In this document: positions 1-12,773 of the stretch, in pieces
Layout of the letters: each line of letters starts with the position of its first letter
Position numbering within the stretch: position 1 is the first letter of the stretch
Origin: Hirudo medicinalis
Lineage: Eukaryota > Annelida > Clitellata > Hirudinida > Hirudinidae
Length of the DNA stretch: 64,000 nt
Assembly (NCBI GenBank): GCA_011800805.1
Contig: MPNW01000223.1
Span: 57,065-121,064, forward strand
Direction: 5' to 3'
Notes under the pieces: generated by a model
Told to the model about the DNA's origin: nothing
The model's database searches: none
What the model saw: the letters and a program-made list of their open reading frames with translations, nothing else
Made by a program: the position numbers and the translations under genes

Positions 1-1962
1 TCTGAGGGCCAACCCTCGAAGGCAACAAGATTAATGCAAGCCCAGGAAGCAATAAACAGAATTAAGGTTATATTTGCTGCTTTTGCAAATTTGAGCCAAA
101 TAAAAATAATAATAATAAATGTTCATAATGAATAAATAATAAGTGAAGGTTTTGTTTGACATTTTTTGATGGTTTTTAACAGTTTTTGGGATTTAAATGT
201 AATCGAATTTTTGAATTAATTTATTATTTCCGTAATATTTATGATTTAATGCTCTTTATTAATCGGACCTTAGTATTTAATATTTACCTAACGAAAGGAT
301 CCGACATTGAAAGGAAACCCACGTCCCAGTACCCTCGTGGATCTGTTCGTCTCGGTGGAAAAAATTATGGTGCTCAATACAGACCTTCAAGTATTAATTA
401 ATTTAGTGTCATCACTAATCAAGTTATTCTCATTTAAAATAAACACTGTCATTTGCAATTAGGAAATCATGATGGATCATGCACTGCGAACCATCTCATA
501 CATAGCTGACATAGGAGACGTCCTCGTCGTCATGGCTCGAAGGGGGTCGATGAACAACAGCAACAGTCCAGGTGTCGGAGAACCCGCTGGTCAGGATCAA
601 GCAACCTCGACGTCCACCATTGGGCACAACCAGGCCAAAATCTGCTGCCATGTCTTTGAATCCGATGAGGTTATTATTTTGAAAATTCTTGTTTACAATA
701 TTTTTCTCTTATTTTGGGGATTTCCACTTGATCACTTAGGCCCAGTTGATTGCACAGTCTATCAGCCAAGCATTCCAGGTTGCTTACATAGAATTCCTGA
801 AGGCCAACGGGATCAATGATCCCGATCTGATCAAGGAGATGGATTATCAGGATGTCCTGAGTCAGCAAGAAATCTTTGGAGAGGAGTTGTTTTTATTCTC
901 AAACAGGGACATGCAAAAAGAGGTTGAATTTAAATTTAATTGTATTAGAATATATTTTTTTAAATTGTTCCTTTGTAAACATCATCCAAATAAATTGTAT
1001 AATTTGAGGTCTTGGTACCAAAATCAAAAGGAGAGCCCCTAGGGATGGTGATTGTTGAATCAGGTTGGGGAAGTATGGTTCCAACTGTGGTTCTGGCCAA
1101 CATGGCTCCAGGTGGAGCTGCTGCCAGGTGTGGTCAGCTGAACATCGGGGATCAAATAATCTCTGTCAATGGGATCAGCTTAGTGGGCTTGCCCTTATCA
1201 ACTTGCCAGGCACATTTGAAGGTCATATTTTTATTTTATTTCAATAAATGGTTTCGCATCATCTCTTACTGGTTAGTTGATTGTGGAATTTACTGTCTTT
1301 CAGGCTTCGAGAAATGAAATTTTGGCCCGTTTCATGGTTGTTTCTTGCACTCCTGTAGTTGAAGTCCTGGTGAAGAGACCGGACATTAAGTACCAGCTCG
1401 GATTCAGTGTCCAGAACGGAGTGGTTATTATCATGAAATATTGAATTTTTTTTTAAATGGAGAAGTAACTGGGTTGAATTGAAATGCCCAATTCGTAGCT
1501 AACTGAAGATTGGGACTTAGAATTACTGTGTAAAATTTTAATTATTTGTTTAAAGTGTAGAAATATTATTTCAACAGATATGCAGTTTGTTGAGGGGTGG
1601 AATAGCAGAGAGAGGAGGAGTCAGAGTTGGTCACAGGATCATTGAAATCAACGGAAACAGTGTCGTTGCAGTGCCCCACGACAAGATTGTATCCATGTTG
1701 GCGTCATCTGTTGGTGAGGTGAGTAAGTTCTGTAAGTAATTCCAGCAATTGATTTATGCTGCTTTTGAGGCTTTGGAAAGTGGCTTGATATAGCTTTTGA
1801 CCTTTTGTAGTTGAATGATTCTATATGATTGGAGGAACTTCTGTAGAAATGAATTGTCTCTGGTTGTTGACTTGTCTGTCACACTTTCAGATCCACATGA
1901 AAACCATGCAAACCTCCATTTATCGCCTACTCACTGGTCAGGACACTCCTCATTACATTTGA
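1..1962 (+). CDS. APBA: APBA/Mint/X11 adaptor, C-terminal part (PTB end + two PDZ domains), 5' truncated by window
   Basis: Neuronal/trafficking adaptor that binds the APP cytoplasmic tail through its PTB domain and channel or vesicle partners through two PDZ domains (family knowledge). I joined exons 1-66, 298-390, 463-669, 740-922, 1009-1221, 1304-1423, 1578-1718 and 1891-1962; all junctions I checked are phase 0. Exons 1-4 carry the end of the PTB domain, with [30 protein letters not shown] and [16 protein letters not shown], all characteristic of Mint proteins. Exons 5-6 hold PDZ1 ([30 protein letters not shown]). Exons 6-8 hold PDZ2 ([31 protein letters not shown]). The protein ends [13 protein letters not shown], the conserved Mint C-terminus. 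The N-terminal Munc18- and CASK-binding regions lie outside the window. The donor after exon 6 (gttatt) is weak, so that intron could sometimes be retained. Which vertebrate paralogue it matches cannot be decided here. Confidence 0.93.
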
Positions 1963-3605
1963 TTGATTTGATACGTTCCCGATGCTTTGTGGCTCTAGAA
2001 AGGAGAAACGATGATTCAATCCACTTTGGTCAGAAAGGTTCACCCAAGTATTGTTTACGTTCATCAAGACAGCAAACGTTTGTTTTTCTAATGCTCTCAT
2101 GCGAATTGCTGTGCATAGCCATTTGTTACTTTTGTCACATGCTTAAGGTGAGCTACTTTTTGATGTGCAGTCCGACGTTAGGGACTCGGGATGCATTTGT
2201 GTGTGGAATGCCTGCGTTTTCGTATGCAATCTAGTTTTGCTTTTTGCATATCTTTTCTGCATGTTCACTGACCACTAGTTCGACGTCCTACTCTTCACTC
2301 TTTATCAAAGGATCCGTTCAATTAACGATATTTTGCTTCCATAAATACTAAAAATTGAATGCAAATGTGCTTTTGGCATCGCGAGGTTGTAATATGCTAT
2401 TTGTCATAAGGTCACAAGGTCAGGGCGTTTACTTTGAGTGGAATACTGTCTTAAGCATTTGCATTTTTTCTGTGACTAAGCTTTCTGGCCTTCGACTATG
2501 TTGTCATGGCGACCTTTCAATGGAAATAAATGTGAAGTTCGTTAGTCTACGGGAATTTGGGAAATTGGCACTGGTTATCAGGAGCCGTGTCAAAGATTAT
2601 GAAGCGTGGCATGGCGTTTTGGCAGAAGGTTGAGAAATGGCAGAGGCATTTCATTATATCGTTCCTGGGCAGCCCAAAGTGCCTCAAACCCCAATTTTTT
2701 TTATTTGTTGTTTGCTGTTATGCTATATACTCATGGTTTCATCAACCATCCAAGATAACTTGAGCTAATGATAGTAATAATCAACAATTTGACTGTAGTG
2801 GCTTGTGTCCAAACAGTTTCGAGGCCGCTTCGGATCGATGGCTTTCCCTGATTTCTTTGGTGAATGCATAACCAATGGAGATAAGATCGTCATATTTACT
2901 TTTGCAGTGGTCTATCTGGATAAACTCTATCCAGTTCGTTTCGTTGGGTGTAGCAGCCGTAAATATCAGTTATTTCACCCTAGGAATTTTTAAGAAGAAT
3001 TCAGTAAAGGGATTGTTAAAAATTATGAGGAATATTTAAGAAGTAAATTATGTACGCAATTTTTTCCGGAGTTCGGAAATTACATGCTTTGGGAGATTTG
3101 AAACACTGAGGGGCCATTGTGCCATTTCAGTTAAAACACACCTTTTCTTCCTGTTCGTCTTATTCCACATCATATGCATATGTATTTTTTTGTGAAATGT
3201 TGTTTGAAAATGTTTCTATAATTACCCAGAAACGCAATAGTTAAATCGTAAAAGCTTTTCTAAAGATCACCCCAATGACTGTCGTCATACATACGTGTTC
3301 CAGGAATGGAACTTTCTTCGAATGAATAGACGAATATGTATTTATAGCCTATTTCTAAAGTTCAAGCTGCTTGGCTCAAACTGGGTGTTGTATTACTCAG
3401 CATAACTAGGAGAGCTTACGAATTAATTGGAACGGTAACAGCAGAGCTATTCATAGGCAACTGCATCTATAAGGACTACCACGAAGGATTAAAGCCTTCT
3501 TCGATGACATTTATGCATTTTCTGACTGGGAGGTGCCTCAAAATCTCTCGCTTTCTGCACAAATTACGAACTGGAGAGTGAAAAATATTAACATTCAACA
3601 AAAAC
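1963..3605. other. Intergenic/3' UTR, no gene seen
   Basis: The stretch holds the 3' UTR of the Mint gene and the upstream region of the DAPK-like gene. Short open frames occur (for example 2805-2993) but none shows a recognisable domain. I see no strong repeat or RNA gene. Confidence 0.5.
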
Positions 3606-4944
3606 ATGGCGAATGATGGCCATTCCGTCACGATCGAAATGGATGACATCAAAGTTGAAGATGTCGAAGAGCCTTCAAAGGACATCGAACAGGTGAGTTA
3701 ATGAATGAGCCAGAAGTTTTAACAGGTAATTATGCCAAAGTGTTTTGTTCTCACAGGACCAAGACGAAACCAATCTGGAAAGTTCGGTGACAGCACTAAC
3801 TGACCCTAAAGAGGAGAGTGGAGATGGAAAGGTCGCTTTGTCAAACGAGGTTGAAATGAATTTAGGATTGTTTACTTTATAGCTTCTTGCATTTATCTAT
3901 TCATTTGTTTGGAGAATGTAAAGCAATTTATTAATTCAAAAAATCAACTCAAAAATAAGCCAAAGTCGCATGAAATTACTAAATCGTCTTTGGGAAATGC
4001 GTCTCTTTTTATGATACAAATCCAATAGATTCCCCCCCCCCCCCCCTTCTATTATCAGTACTGATCCAGCCAGTTTTCATTCTACCCTCAAAACTTTTCT
4101 ATTTAGGGGAATATCTACCCCCAATATTGAAGTGGTCTGGAAGTCCCTTTGGACATATGCCATTATAATCAAACTCTGTTTCATTATCATTATGTCCGTT
4201 TCATGGACTTAGAGATTTTCGCTGAAAAGACTTACACTTTCACTCATCGCTCAATCGAGGAATTTTAGGAAGCGATTTCAAAATATCAAATTATATTTGA
4301 TATTAATTTTTTATTAGTATTTAATATTTCATTTTAAATAATCTAGGAAAAGGAAGTTTTCCAGGTCGTGGTAAATGGAGATCTAAAAGCGCTCAAAAAA
4401 ATTAAGGACAATCTTGGCACTCTGCCCGTAAAGAACGAGGTAACAAATTTTGATGAAACGATTGGGTTTTTTTGTGAAAGGTGAGTGGTGTCAGACTTAT
4501 TTTTCATTGCTCAATTCGATTACATGCTTAAAGGAAGGAAACCCATTGATACATTATGCCGTGAAATCAGGAAGAATTGACATCATTGCATTTTTAATAG
4601 AAGAAAAGATGGATATCAACTCCACAAATCCAGTAATGCATTTGAAAATCTTCCATCGAATTTAGCTTTTATCGAATTACAGAATTGATTCTTCCAACAT
4701 CTCAGAATGGCACCAGTCCTCTACATTTGGCTGCATTCTCAGGACTCAACGAAATTATAGAGCTATTGTTTTACCAAGGCGCAGACCTAAACCATCAGGA
4801 TTCAGTGAGCGAGACAAATACAAATGTGTGAATGCAGAACCAGGGTAAGATTCTTCGAATGTAGATAAATAAGAAGAGTGAGAAGGACATCAGGACAACG
4901 AGAATGAAAATCAAATGCAGCAGGANCTATCGATGTTTATCATA

Positions 4945-5015
<71 letters not shown>

Positions 5016-8000
5016 CATTATTATTATTATCATCATAGTTATTATTACTAACCTACAGTAATGATTATTCCAGAGCGGAAATACTGCCCTTCATTTTGCC
5101 TGTCAGTTCAACCACCCCGAAGCAAGCATGATGCTTGTTAATTCTGGAGCGAAATTGGATGTCATTAATAGCGTAATTTTCTTATGCTGTCATTAAAAAA
5201 AAATAACTTTAAATACTTTTAAGAGTTAAATTAATCAATTACTGTGAATTACTATTTAAGTACATTTGTTGAAATAATTTTAAACTCAGACTTTAGTCGA
5301 CTGATACCAATATTTCATATGATTTTAAATGTGTTTTGTATTTATAGATTGGTGACATTCCCTTACATGGTGCATGTCGCCACAACATGCTTCCTGTGGT
5401 TGTTTTGATGTGCGAGTTAGGATGTCCCATCAATAATGGCAATGGGGTCAGGATTCATTACTATCAAACTTTTATTATTTTCTTGGAGCTAGCATTTTAT
5501 TTTAACAATCCTTACTCATCTTTAGCGTGGCGAGACACCCCTTCACCTGGCTGCTAAAGGCGGAAACTGTGAGATTGTCAGGACACTTTTACTCCATGGA
5601 GCCAAACTAGACAGAACTGACATGGTACATAAAAATTATTTTATATTCTTTAATTTGGAATATCAAGGTAATGTTATTTGATTGACTTGCCGAATTAATT
5701 ATTAGCTCAAAATATTAAATATCTAAAATTGTACAAGTGAATTTTGGAATTATTTATTTTTAGGATGGTAATACAGCTGAAAACTTGGCCAAAGATCCTG
5801 AAGTTTTAAATCTCTTTAGCCTTTATAATCAGGTTGCTAATTGGTAATTAATGGCACCAGGAATCTATCGCTTACTAATCCTTGATTTTTTTCTTTTTGG
5901 TCGTAAAGGTCATGCAATCAAGTTCTCCGAACAGAAAATTTGAAATGAGGAAGCAATTGGCTTCCAGCGACAAACCAATTTCCAGACTGAAAATAGCTGT
6001 ACTTGGTGATTCAGGAGTGGGAAAGACAACTTTCGTCGAATCTCTGAAATGTGGATTTTTGAAAAGTTTCTTCTGGTCGAGCTATTACACCATAAGCAAA
6101 GCCACTAAAGCGCCCAAAGGTATATTTTAAATTGTAAATTGTCCATTTATTCCGCGTTTTTCAGATTCGTAACTTAACGATTTGGTAAATTAATGTTATT
6201 TTCACCTTCAGAATCCGTCAATAAGTCTGCGACTTACACCAAAGGAGTTAGCATCCAGAACACCAACATATCAGGTTGATTTGTGTGACTTTTTTGTGTG
6301 AATTGAATTTTCTAACTAATTCAAGTGATGTGATTGGTTCCATTTTCTTCGACACTTGAAGTAAATGATTTCACATTTAGTATAAATGGTTTTATAATTA
6401 TGAGAATACAATCAAGGCATATTTATTTTGTGCTTGCATTATTTTACAATTGCTAGCTAAATTGCGAGTATGCGCATTAATTTTTCCTTGCAAATGTTCT
6501 CATTCCATCAAATAAACGCAGAGATCGGAGATGTGACAATTTACGACTACTCGGGCTCTGAGTCCTATCGTGACCAGTTCAGTTTATTCCTTGGTGACTC
6601 CAGCACCATCCATGTCATTGTGACAAGCATGGACGATCCCAGTGAAACGAGATTCAAACAAATCGACTTCTGGCTGGAATTTATCAGAATCAGAATGATC
6701 CCTAAGGAGCCCATAGGTGGCTTATTAATATCTGGATAATAAAATTGAATAATGACGAGTATATTTTATAATTTCAGGATTTGCTGGTTGCAATATGTGG
6801 GCACCGAACGTCTTTATAGTTGCGACGAACGCCGATGAAAATAATTCCAACAAAAATATAAAAGGAGAATGGATTCTAAAAGATGAGCAGAATATTTTGA
6901 GTCCTCTGCTCACTAAATACGAGAAGGACATAATCATAAACCAGCCCGTCTTTGTTCTGGACGCTCAGCTGCCGAATTCTCTCGAGATGAAAGAATTCAA
7001 GAAAATTCTTTTAAAATTAAAAACCTACATGCAAAATGTGAGTTTCTAGAAAGATTTATAAATAAAATTACTTCTAAAAGGTAATTCAGATTTCAAATTT
7101 AAGTAATATGCACAAGTATAATAGTATTATAAATAGCTGTCAGTTGGTGGAAAAATCACAGTTCAACACTCAATATTTTTTATTCAGTTTCTTCCAACGC
7201 AAATGGGTTGTCTCGAGCAGACATATCTCGAGCTTCCAGGTCTCAGAAACAGTCTCTCCGCCTTTCCAGTGATCGGATTTAAAGATTTTTCAGACTTTGT
7301 CAGGCAGAAAGTCAATTTGTTGGCTTCAGATGAAAATATCAAAGAACTCATAGTTCAACTACAACTCATGGGGGAGGTATAAGTGTTTTAAAAAGTTAAT
7401 TCGATGATTATGTGTTAATTGTTTCTAAATTACGAATGTAATTAATTAATGTCGTTAATTCAATTGTAGATAATATGCTATGGAATAAATCCGGACGAAG
7501 TCCTGGTTTTGAATCCTGCGTGGCTTGGAAGTGAAGTAATTGGGAAACTGTTCTCGCCCGAAACAATCCAAGATTACAAGACTTGGACAGGATTCGTCTC
7601 TGAATCATTCTTGAGAAATGTTTTCCAGAAATTTGATTTCGTCAAAATTATGAATCTCTTGAAAGCTTTAAACATCAGCTTCGAAAGAACAATTAATAAT
7701 AACTCAAAGGAATATTACATCCATGCATTCAACAAAGTCGATTTTGATAAGGTTTGTGCCGATTGGCCAGAAACTAGAAAGTCTGCAGCTTTGAGAAGCG
7801 CAGTTCGTTTGGCCACAGTTGATCCGGTCAAAGATCAACTCGTTTATGTCTTCCCGCACATCATTTCCGCCCTTCACGTTGTGTTCATTGATGAAAAGTG
7901 TGAGTTCAGTCAGTGGAAGAACGCATGTAGAGTTTTTCAAGACGGAAAAACAGCTATTGTAACAATTGACAACAATAAAGGAAATGTGACAATCATGTGT

Positions 8001-8615
8001 CACTCTAGTACTGACGATTCGTCCAAATTGTTCTCTTTTTCGGAAACCATCTGTGCTATCATTTACAACTCAGCTGATCAACAATGTCCTGGATTGTTCT
8101 TACAAAGAATGCCCGCTTATTGGGCCGACTGCACAAATGCTGTACATCCTCCAAACTTTTATGAACCATCGAAAATCCTATCACAACAATTGGAATCCCT
8201 TTATTCCGATGTTCAGCTGAATGACAGCGTCGAACCTGAAAGATTGATGGATGTTTTGGCTTTTGGTTCGGAAGAAGGATTTAAAAAAATGGTTATCAGC
8301 ACTGAAGCTCACGTGAGTTGTCTGTCATACTATGCCAAATGTCAGCTAGCCTGGTATCTTGACAAAAATTTGGAAGTCTGCAAGCATCTGGCTCAATATC
8401 TAAAGATCGATGAAGAAGCGGTTCCAATTATACCTGGATCTGTGAGCATTTTCGACAGGATGTTGATCTATTGGAGTACCGACGAATCCTTGACCATAAG
8501 AAAATTATCTGAAGCTCTGGAATCGTGTGGAGCCAAAGAAGCACATCAAATTCTTATTAAACTCACGCCGATATTCGTTTATTTGCCCACTGTCACTGTC
8601 GTTGAAGAAAGCTAA
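3606..8615 (+). CDS. DAPK1-like protein lacking the kinase: ankyrin repeats + ROC GTPase + COR + death domain
   Basis: Homologue of the C-terminal two thirds of death-associated protein kinase 1. Exons: 3606-3692, 3757-3849, 4347-4439, 4534-4632, 4706-4804, 5074-5172, 5348-5446, 5526-5624, 5764-5832, 5909-6119, 6212-6274, 6522-6716, 6778-7037, 7188-7376, 7470-8615; about 966 residues, frame open throughout. Residues 1-60 are acidic and unstructured. Residues ~61-279 form about seven ankyrin repeats (TPLHLAA, TALHFAC types). The ROC domain follows: P-loop GDSGVGKTTFVESLKCG (DAPK1 has GHSGAGKTTLVESLKCG), switch DYSG, and TNAD in place of NKxD. The COR region includes VLVLNPAWLGSEVIGKLFS. The last ~110 residues match the DAPK1 death domain (LAWYLDKNLEVCKHLA, IRKLSEALESCGAKEAHQIL). 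No kinase or calmodulin-binding segment is present: the gene starts with its own ATG and no kinase motif occurs back to the Mint stop. A GTP-regulated death/scaffold role is inferred only. Confidence 0.9.
4945..5050. repeat. (TTA)n microsatellite in a DAPK-like intron
   Basis: About 100 bases of TTA/ATT with a few ATC interruptions, next to a single N at 4926 that marks an unresolved base or join. It lies wholly between two ankyrin exons. Confidence 0.95.
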
Positions 8616-8743
8616 GAGTTGATTTTAGGTTTACCGTTCGCTTGCTGACTTTAAACGATCTGAAAAATCCTTCTTAAATTGAATTAACGTGGCACTAACC
8701 ATGACTCTTAGAATGAGGTTATTTTTTAATTATTGAGAATGCT

Positions 8744-8749
8744 AATAAA
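8744..8749 (+). promoter_or_regulatory. Poly(A) signal of the DAPK-like gene
   Basis: AATAAA about 130 bases after the stop codon, the first canonical signal downstream. Confidence 0.6.
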
Positions 8750-8879
8750 AATGCAGACTAATGTCTTAAATGCTTATCCTAAAGCAATCACAAATTATAT
8801 ATTTTATATTATTATAAAAAACGAGTTAATTACAATAGACTACAAGGAATCCTTCTTGTAAAGAAAGACCACTTCTATT

Positions 8880-9200
8880 TATCTTGTTACTAGGATTTCA
8901 GACTCCAGACCAACCTTGAATTCTTCTATAGTTCCGGCTTCTACTGCAAGTGCCTTAAGCTTGTATCAGTTATCGATCACTCTACACTACGATCACTGTC
9001 GCACTAAAGAACCTATATGCATGTCCAAAGCTTCCTTTTGGTTTCTTGAATAGCTTACATTAGTACCCCTTGTTCTGTTGCAACAGAAATGGAAACAATA
9101 GTTTCGACACTCGAGAATCCAGGGAGTTATACAGGATTTTGTAATCTTGCTCATCCACCTCATCATGAAATTTCTTACATTCGCTCCTTTGCGTTTTGAC
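8880..9200 (-). mobile_element. Degenerate non-LTR retrotransposon (LINE) fragment, C-terminal tail of reverse transcriptase ORF
   Basis: Read on the minus strand with frame changes, this stretch shows the usual order at the end of CR1/jockey-like LINE polymerases: a KILYNSLDSRVSKLLFPFLL segment, then KLFKKPKGSF..YRFFSATVI (compare the family pattern RGHxxKLxKxxxxxxxRxxFFSxRVV), then AVEAGTIEEFKVGLES (compare LPxxVVxAxTVxxFKxxLD). Stop codons and shifts make it dead. A related fragment lies at 44770-44900. Confidence 0.5.
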
Positions 9201-10075
9201 ATTTCTGCATGTCAGCAATGCATGTTAATTTATAAATAAAAATGATAGATAATAATAGATCATAAATGATATATTATACCTGATATATATTAACTAACCC
9301 AGTACTATAACGGAAGGCAAGGTGATCCACAACACTTTATTTATAAAAACGACAACAATACAACGTACATTATCCAGCTGCAGAATAAGAGTAACTTAGG
9401 CAATGAGAAATGAGGACGAGTCCATGCAGTAATGGCATTTATACTCTTATGGTCAAAGATCTGTCCTGTAGAAGTCTGGCATTTTATTGGATGCTGATAT
9501 TTAACATCCCCTGGATTCGGTTTTGGCCTTTTGAAACTTGATGAGCCTGACATTCGACACCCGCAGCAGATGCAAGTATACCAATCAACGCTCTGATGTC
9601 ACAAACACTTGGAATTTAGTTTCCTGGTTGCTTAGGGGTTCACCCGCCAGTCTTCATAATTTTGGGGGCGAACACCCTTCCATAGGGAAGGGTAAATAAC
9701 TACCTGCGAGAATCGATAAATATGTTACATACAATGTCATATATACCGCTAGGAGGGATCGATGGAAGCGCTCTAAACTGCCAGGATTAGTGTTATTTGT
9801 GGCTTATTGAAGCTGGTGTGGTAACTCTACCGTAAAAAATTTAAAAAAATAAGCCAGTTCTCATTTCGACAACTTTTAACTAACTGTGAGTTGGCTATAA
9901 ATTGTATATATTTTTTTAAAATATTAATTTGTGGTTTTATAACGCAATTATTTATTAAAAAGACTGCAGCAATAAAGCGACACCTAGCAGTGGGTAAATT
10001 ATTTGTCTATGCTTACGTGGGCTCGCAGTTAAAGCACTTAAAACAAAGATCGTAGATTTTGCGGGTATTGCAAAG

Positions 10076-12773
10076 ATGGAGGAAGTGAATGCTACGTTGG
10101 CCGAAGCAGCAAGTGCTTTAGGAGGGAAAAATGAGACAGAAAAGATACCTGCTACACCCGAGGGCATGGCTATTGCTTATAGTAGTCTGGTTATCATGGC
10201 ATTGCTGCCCATTTTTTATGGTTCTTATAAATCCGTGAAACTTCACACCGAGCAAAAGGTTCGTGAGGAATTTCTCGACATTGGGATTAAGTAACTGTGC
10301 TACAATTGCTTTTTAACAAAAAAGATTCGGATAAAAGTTGATTATTTACAAATGTGTCAAAGTACCATGTGCTCATGTATCCAGATGTTTCGCATATGGA
10401 GGGTAAATTTCAATCGGGAATCATTATCTTTAATGTAGAATTCTGGAGCCCCAACTGAAACAATGTCAAGTAAAGATGCTGCTATGTTTCCATTCTTGGC
10501 CAGTGGAACACTCTTTGGTCTCTACCTATTTTTTCAGGTATTTTCTTGTTTATTTATTTGATTATTTTGAAATTAGAATAAAACTTATTGTGTTTTGAAG
10601 TAAGTTATTCATTTATATATTAATTTGTTGTTTTGGAAGAAGGGTTGTAAAGGAGAATGTTTTAGCTTTCCTATAGTCATTTTTCTTATGATATCAACAG
10701 ATCTTTTCAAAGGAGTACATCAACATGCTGCTAACCATTTATTTTTTCTTTTTGGGTGTCCTTGCTCTTGCTCATATTTTGAGGTGAGAAGATTTAAACA
10801 TTATTTTATAACATTTCCAATGTCTTTACTTGGCACTTCTGATCTCTCAACAGTCCCTCTTTCAACAAATTAATACCTTCTTGGGTTCCAAATGAAAACT
10901 ACCATCTTGTACTTACCAAAGGTACTAAAGACAAGAAGACAGGTTGTTTGGATTCATATTTTAATTTATTCAAAAGCAAGTTACGATCCTGCCCAAGCAC
11001 AATGCAAAGCGAGTGATCAAAGAATGGTTAAACATAAACATGCTGGTTTCAGAGCTTGGAAATTATGAATACGACACCAAAGATTTGATTTGTCTCGGTT
11101 TTTGTTCCATCATCGGAGTTTGGTACCTCATCAAAAGAGTGAGATTTTATGCATTTGATCTGTGTTATGAATATGTCATTAATATTCAAATTGTATCATT
11201 TATATTATTAAATATTTGACTTATTTTATTTCTGAACACATGTTGAACAAGAGTCATACTTTAATTTTTGTTTCTCATAGCACTGGATTGCAAACAACAT
11301 ATTTGGACTTGCATTTGCTCTGAATGGGGTCGAGTTCTTGCAGTTGAACAGGATCAGCACGGGTTGTATATTGCTCGGAGGACTCTTCCTCTACGACATT
11401 TTCTGGGTACTTTTTATAGTCTCTGGTGTTGTTTTATATTGACTCATTATAATTGAGTAATTTGGTTGTCATGATAACCATCTAGGTAACTTTTTATTTG
11501 GTGTAATTGTGGTTTGATGAAGTTAAAGACCAAGCATTGATTTATCTATTGAAAAACATTTTTATTCGAACGACCACAGGTTTTTGGAACTGACGTAATG
11601 GTAACAGTAGCAAAGTCGTTTGAAGCTCCCATAAAATGTTAGTATAGTTAATGTGTTTCAAATATTTTTATCAATGTTTACTTTTTACTCTTCTTTTTGT
11701 TTGTCATTTAATTTACCTCAACATTGTCAATGGCAGTGGTTTTCCCTCAAGACTTAATCGAGAAAGGGCTTGCGGCCAACAACTTCGCCATGCTTGGACT
11801 AGGCGATATTGTTATACCCGGCATCTTCATAGCTTTGTTGTTGAGATTTGACATGAGGTTATTTCACGTTTTAAATTTTTTTCAGGCTTTTCATTAAGTG
11901 CTCTCAATGTTATACTGGTTTAAAAAATTCCATTTTAAATTTTGTAAATGTTTGCAGTCAGTTTGTGTTATTTGCACATTCATGATTTACTATAAATACA
12001 AAATTCTTGACAGCGTCCATCAGAATAAAAGGACCTATTTTTACTCTGGATTTGTTGCTTATTTCTTGGGCCTAGTCCTCACCATTTTTGTGATGCACTA
12101 TTTCAAGCATGCTCAGGTCAGTGTTAGTCGACATCATTGGAGATCTTGGTTTTAGTCACATTCTGGTTTCTCACAGCCATTTCTAAATTGTAATTCCTTA
12201 CTAGCCGGGCTTTTTTAATTTGTTAGTTTTACTAGTATGTACGCATGTTTGATTGATAAATTGGCATTCAGGTTAACTCAGCTTGTTTGCATTCCTGCAT
12301 GCGATGGCAATGGCAGCAGTCATAATGTGTTGTAACCAGTCTGCACTGCCTGGGAGTGCCATTGGGTGGGGATGCTATATAAATGGTCGGGCGATTGTAG
12401 TGCCTTCATGTCCTAGTTGATAAGTTATAAGACTTGATAAGACACTCAGAAGATTGGCTAAATAAGATTCAAATTTTTTGATTTCTCATTGTTGATTTTG
12501 ACAGCCTGCTCTGTTGTATCTTGTTCCAGCCTGCATCGGTATTCCATTGTTTCTAGCTCTCATTAAAGGAGAAATTCAGCCCATGTTTTGGTAATTATTA
12601 TTACAAAATATCAATCAGTTGTTTAATTAATTTTCATGACTTTCTTAGATTAAAGTTTTGTTGACCATATAATAGATTCATTTAACTTTTAAATTTATTG
12701 TGACAGCTACGAAGACAACCCGGCGAAAGAAGATTCATGCACGGAGACTAAAGAATCTGTCAAGGACAAGTGA
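10076..12773 (+). CDS. HM13: Signal peptide peptidase (intramembrane aspartyl protease, HM13)
   Basis: ER-membrane presenilin-like aspartyl protease that cleaves leftover signal peptides within the membrane (family knowledge). Exons: 10076-10258, 10439-10537, 10701-10783, 10854-10942, 11053-11138, 11281-11406, 11580-11637, 11737-11857, 12014-12116, 12505-12590, 12707-12773; 366 residues (human HM13 is 377). The N-terminus carries sequons NAT and NET and then TPEGMAIAYSSLVIMALLPIF, as in HM13. First catalytic Asp: LGGLFLYDIFW. Second: FAMLGLGDIVIPGIFIALLLRFD. The PAL motif opens exon 10 (PALLYLVPACIGIP). All three catalytic signatures are intact, so the enzyme should be active. The C-terminus is charged (SVKDK); it has Lys at -3 but not the full KKxx retrieval pattern. 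The start is the first ATG and agrees with family length. Confidence 0.96.

Larger units (their letters stand above)
8616..10075. other. Intergenic region between DAPK-like gene and HM13
   Basis: Apart from the poly(A) signal and the LINE relic, I see only a perfect 8-bp hairpin (ACCCTTCC-ATAG-GGAAGGGT at 9674-9693) and an unassigned minus-strand open frame at 9341-9553. The HM13 promoter should lie in the last few hundred bases, but no clear TATA or initiator stands out. Confidence 0.4.

Noticed and set aside
9674..9693. Perfect 8-bp hairpin resembling an intrinsic terminator
   Set aside because: This is nuclear eukaryotic DNA, no T run follows, and the spot is intergenic.
12117..12504. Possible alternative C-terminus for HM13 by reading through the donor at 12117 (VSVSRHHWRSWF)
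   Set aside because: It would remove the PAL motif and give an inactive protein; without transcript evidence it is only intron read-through.
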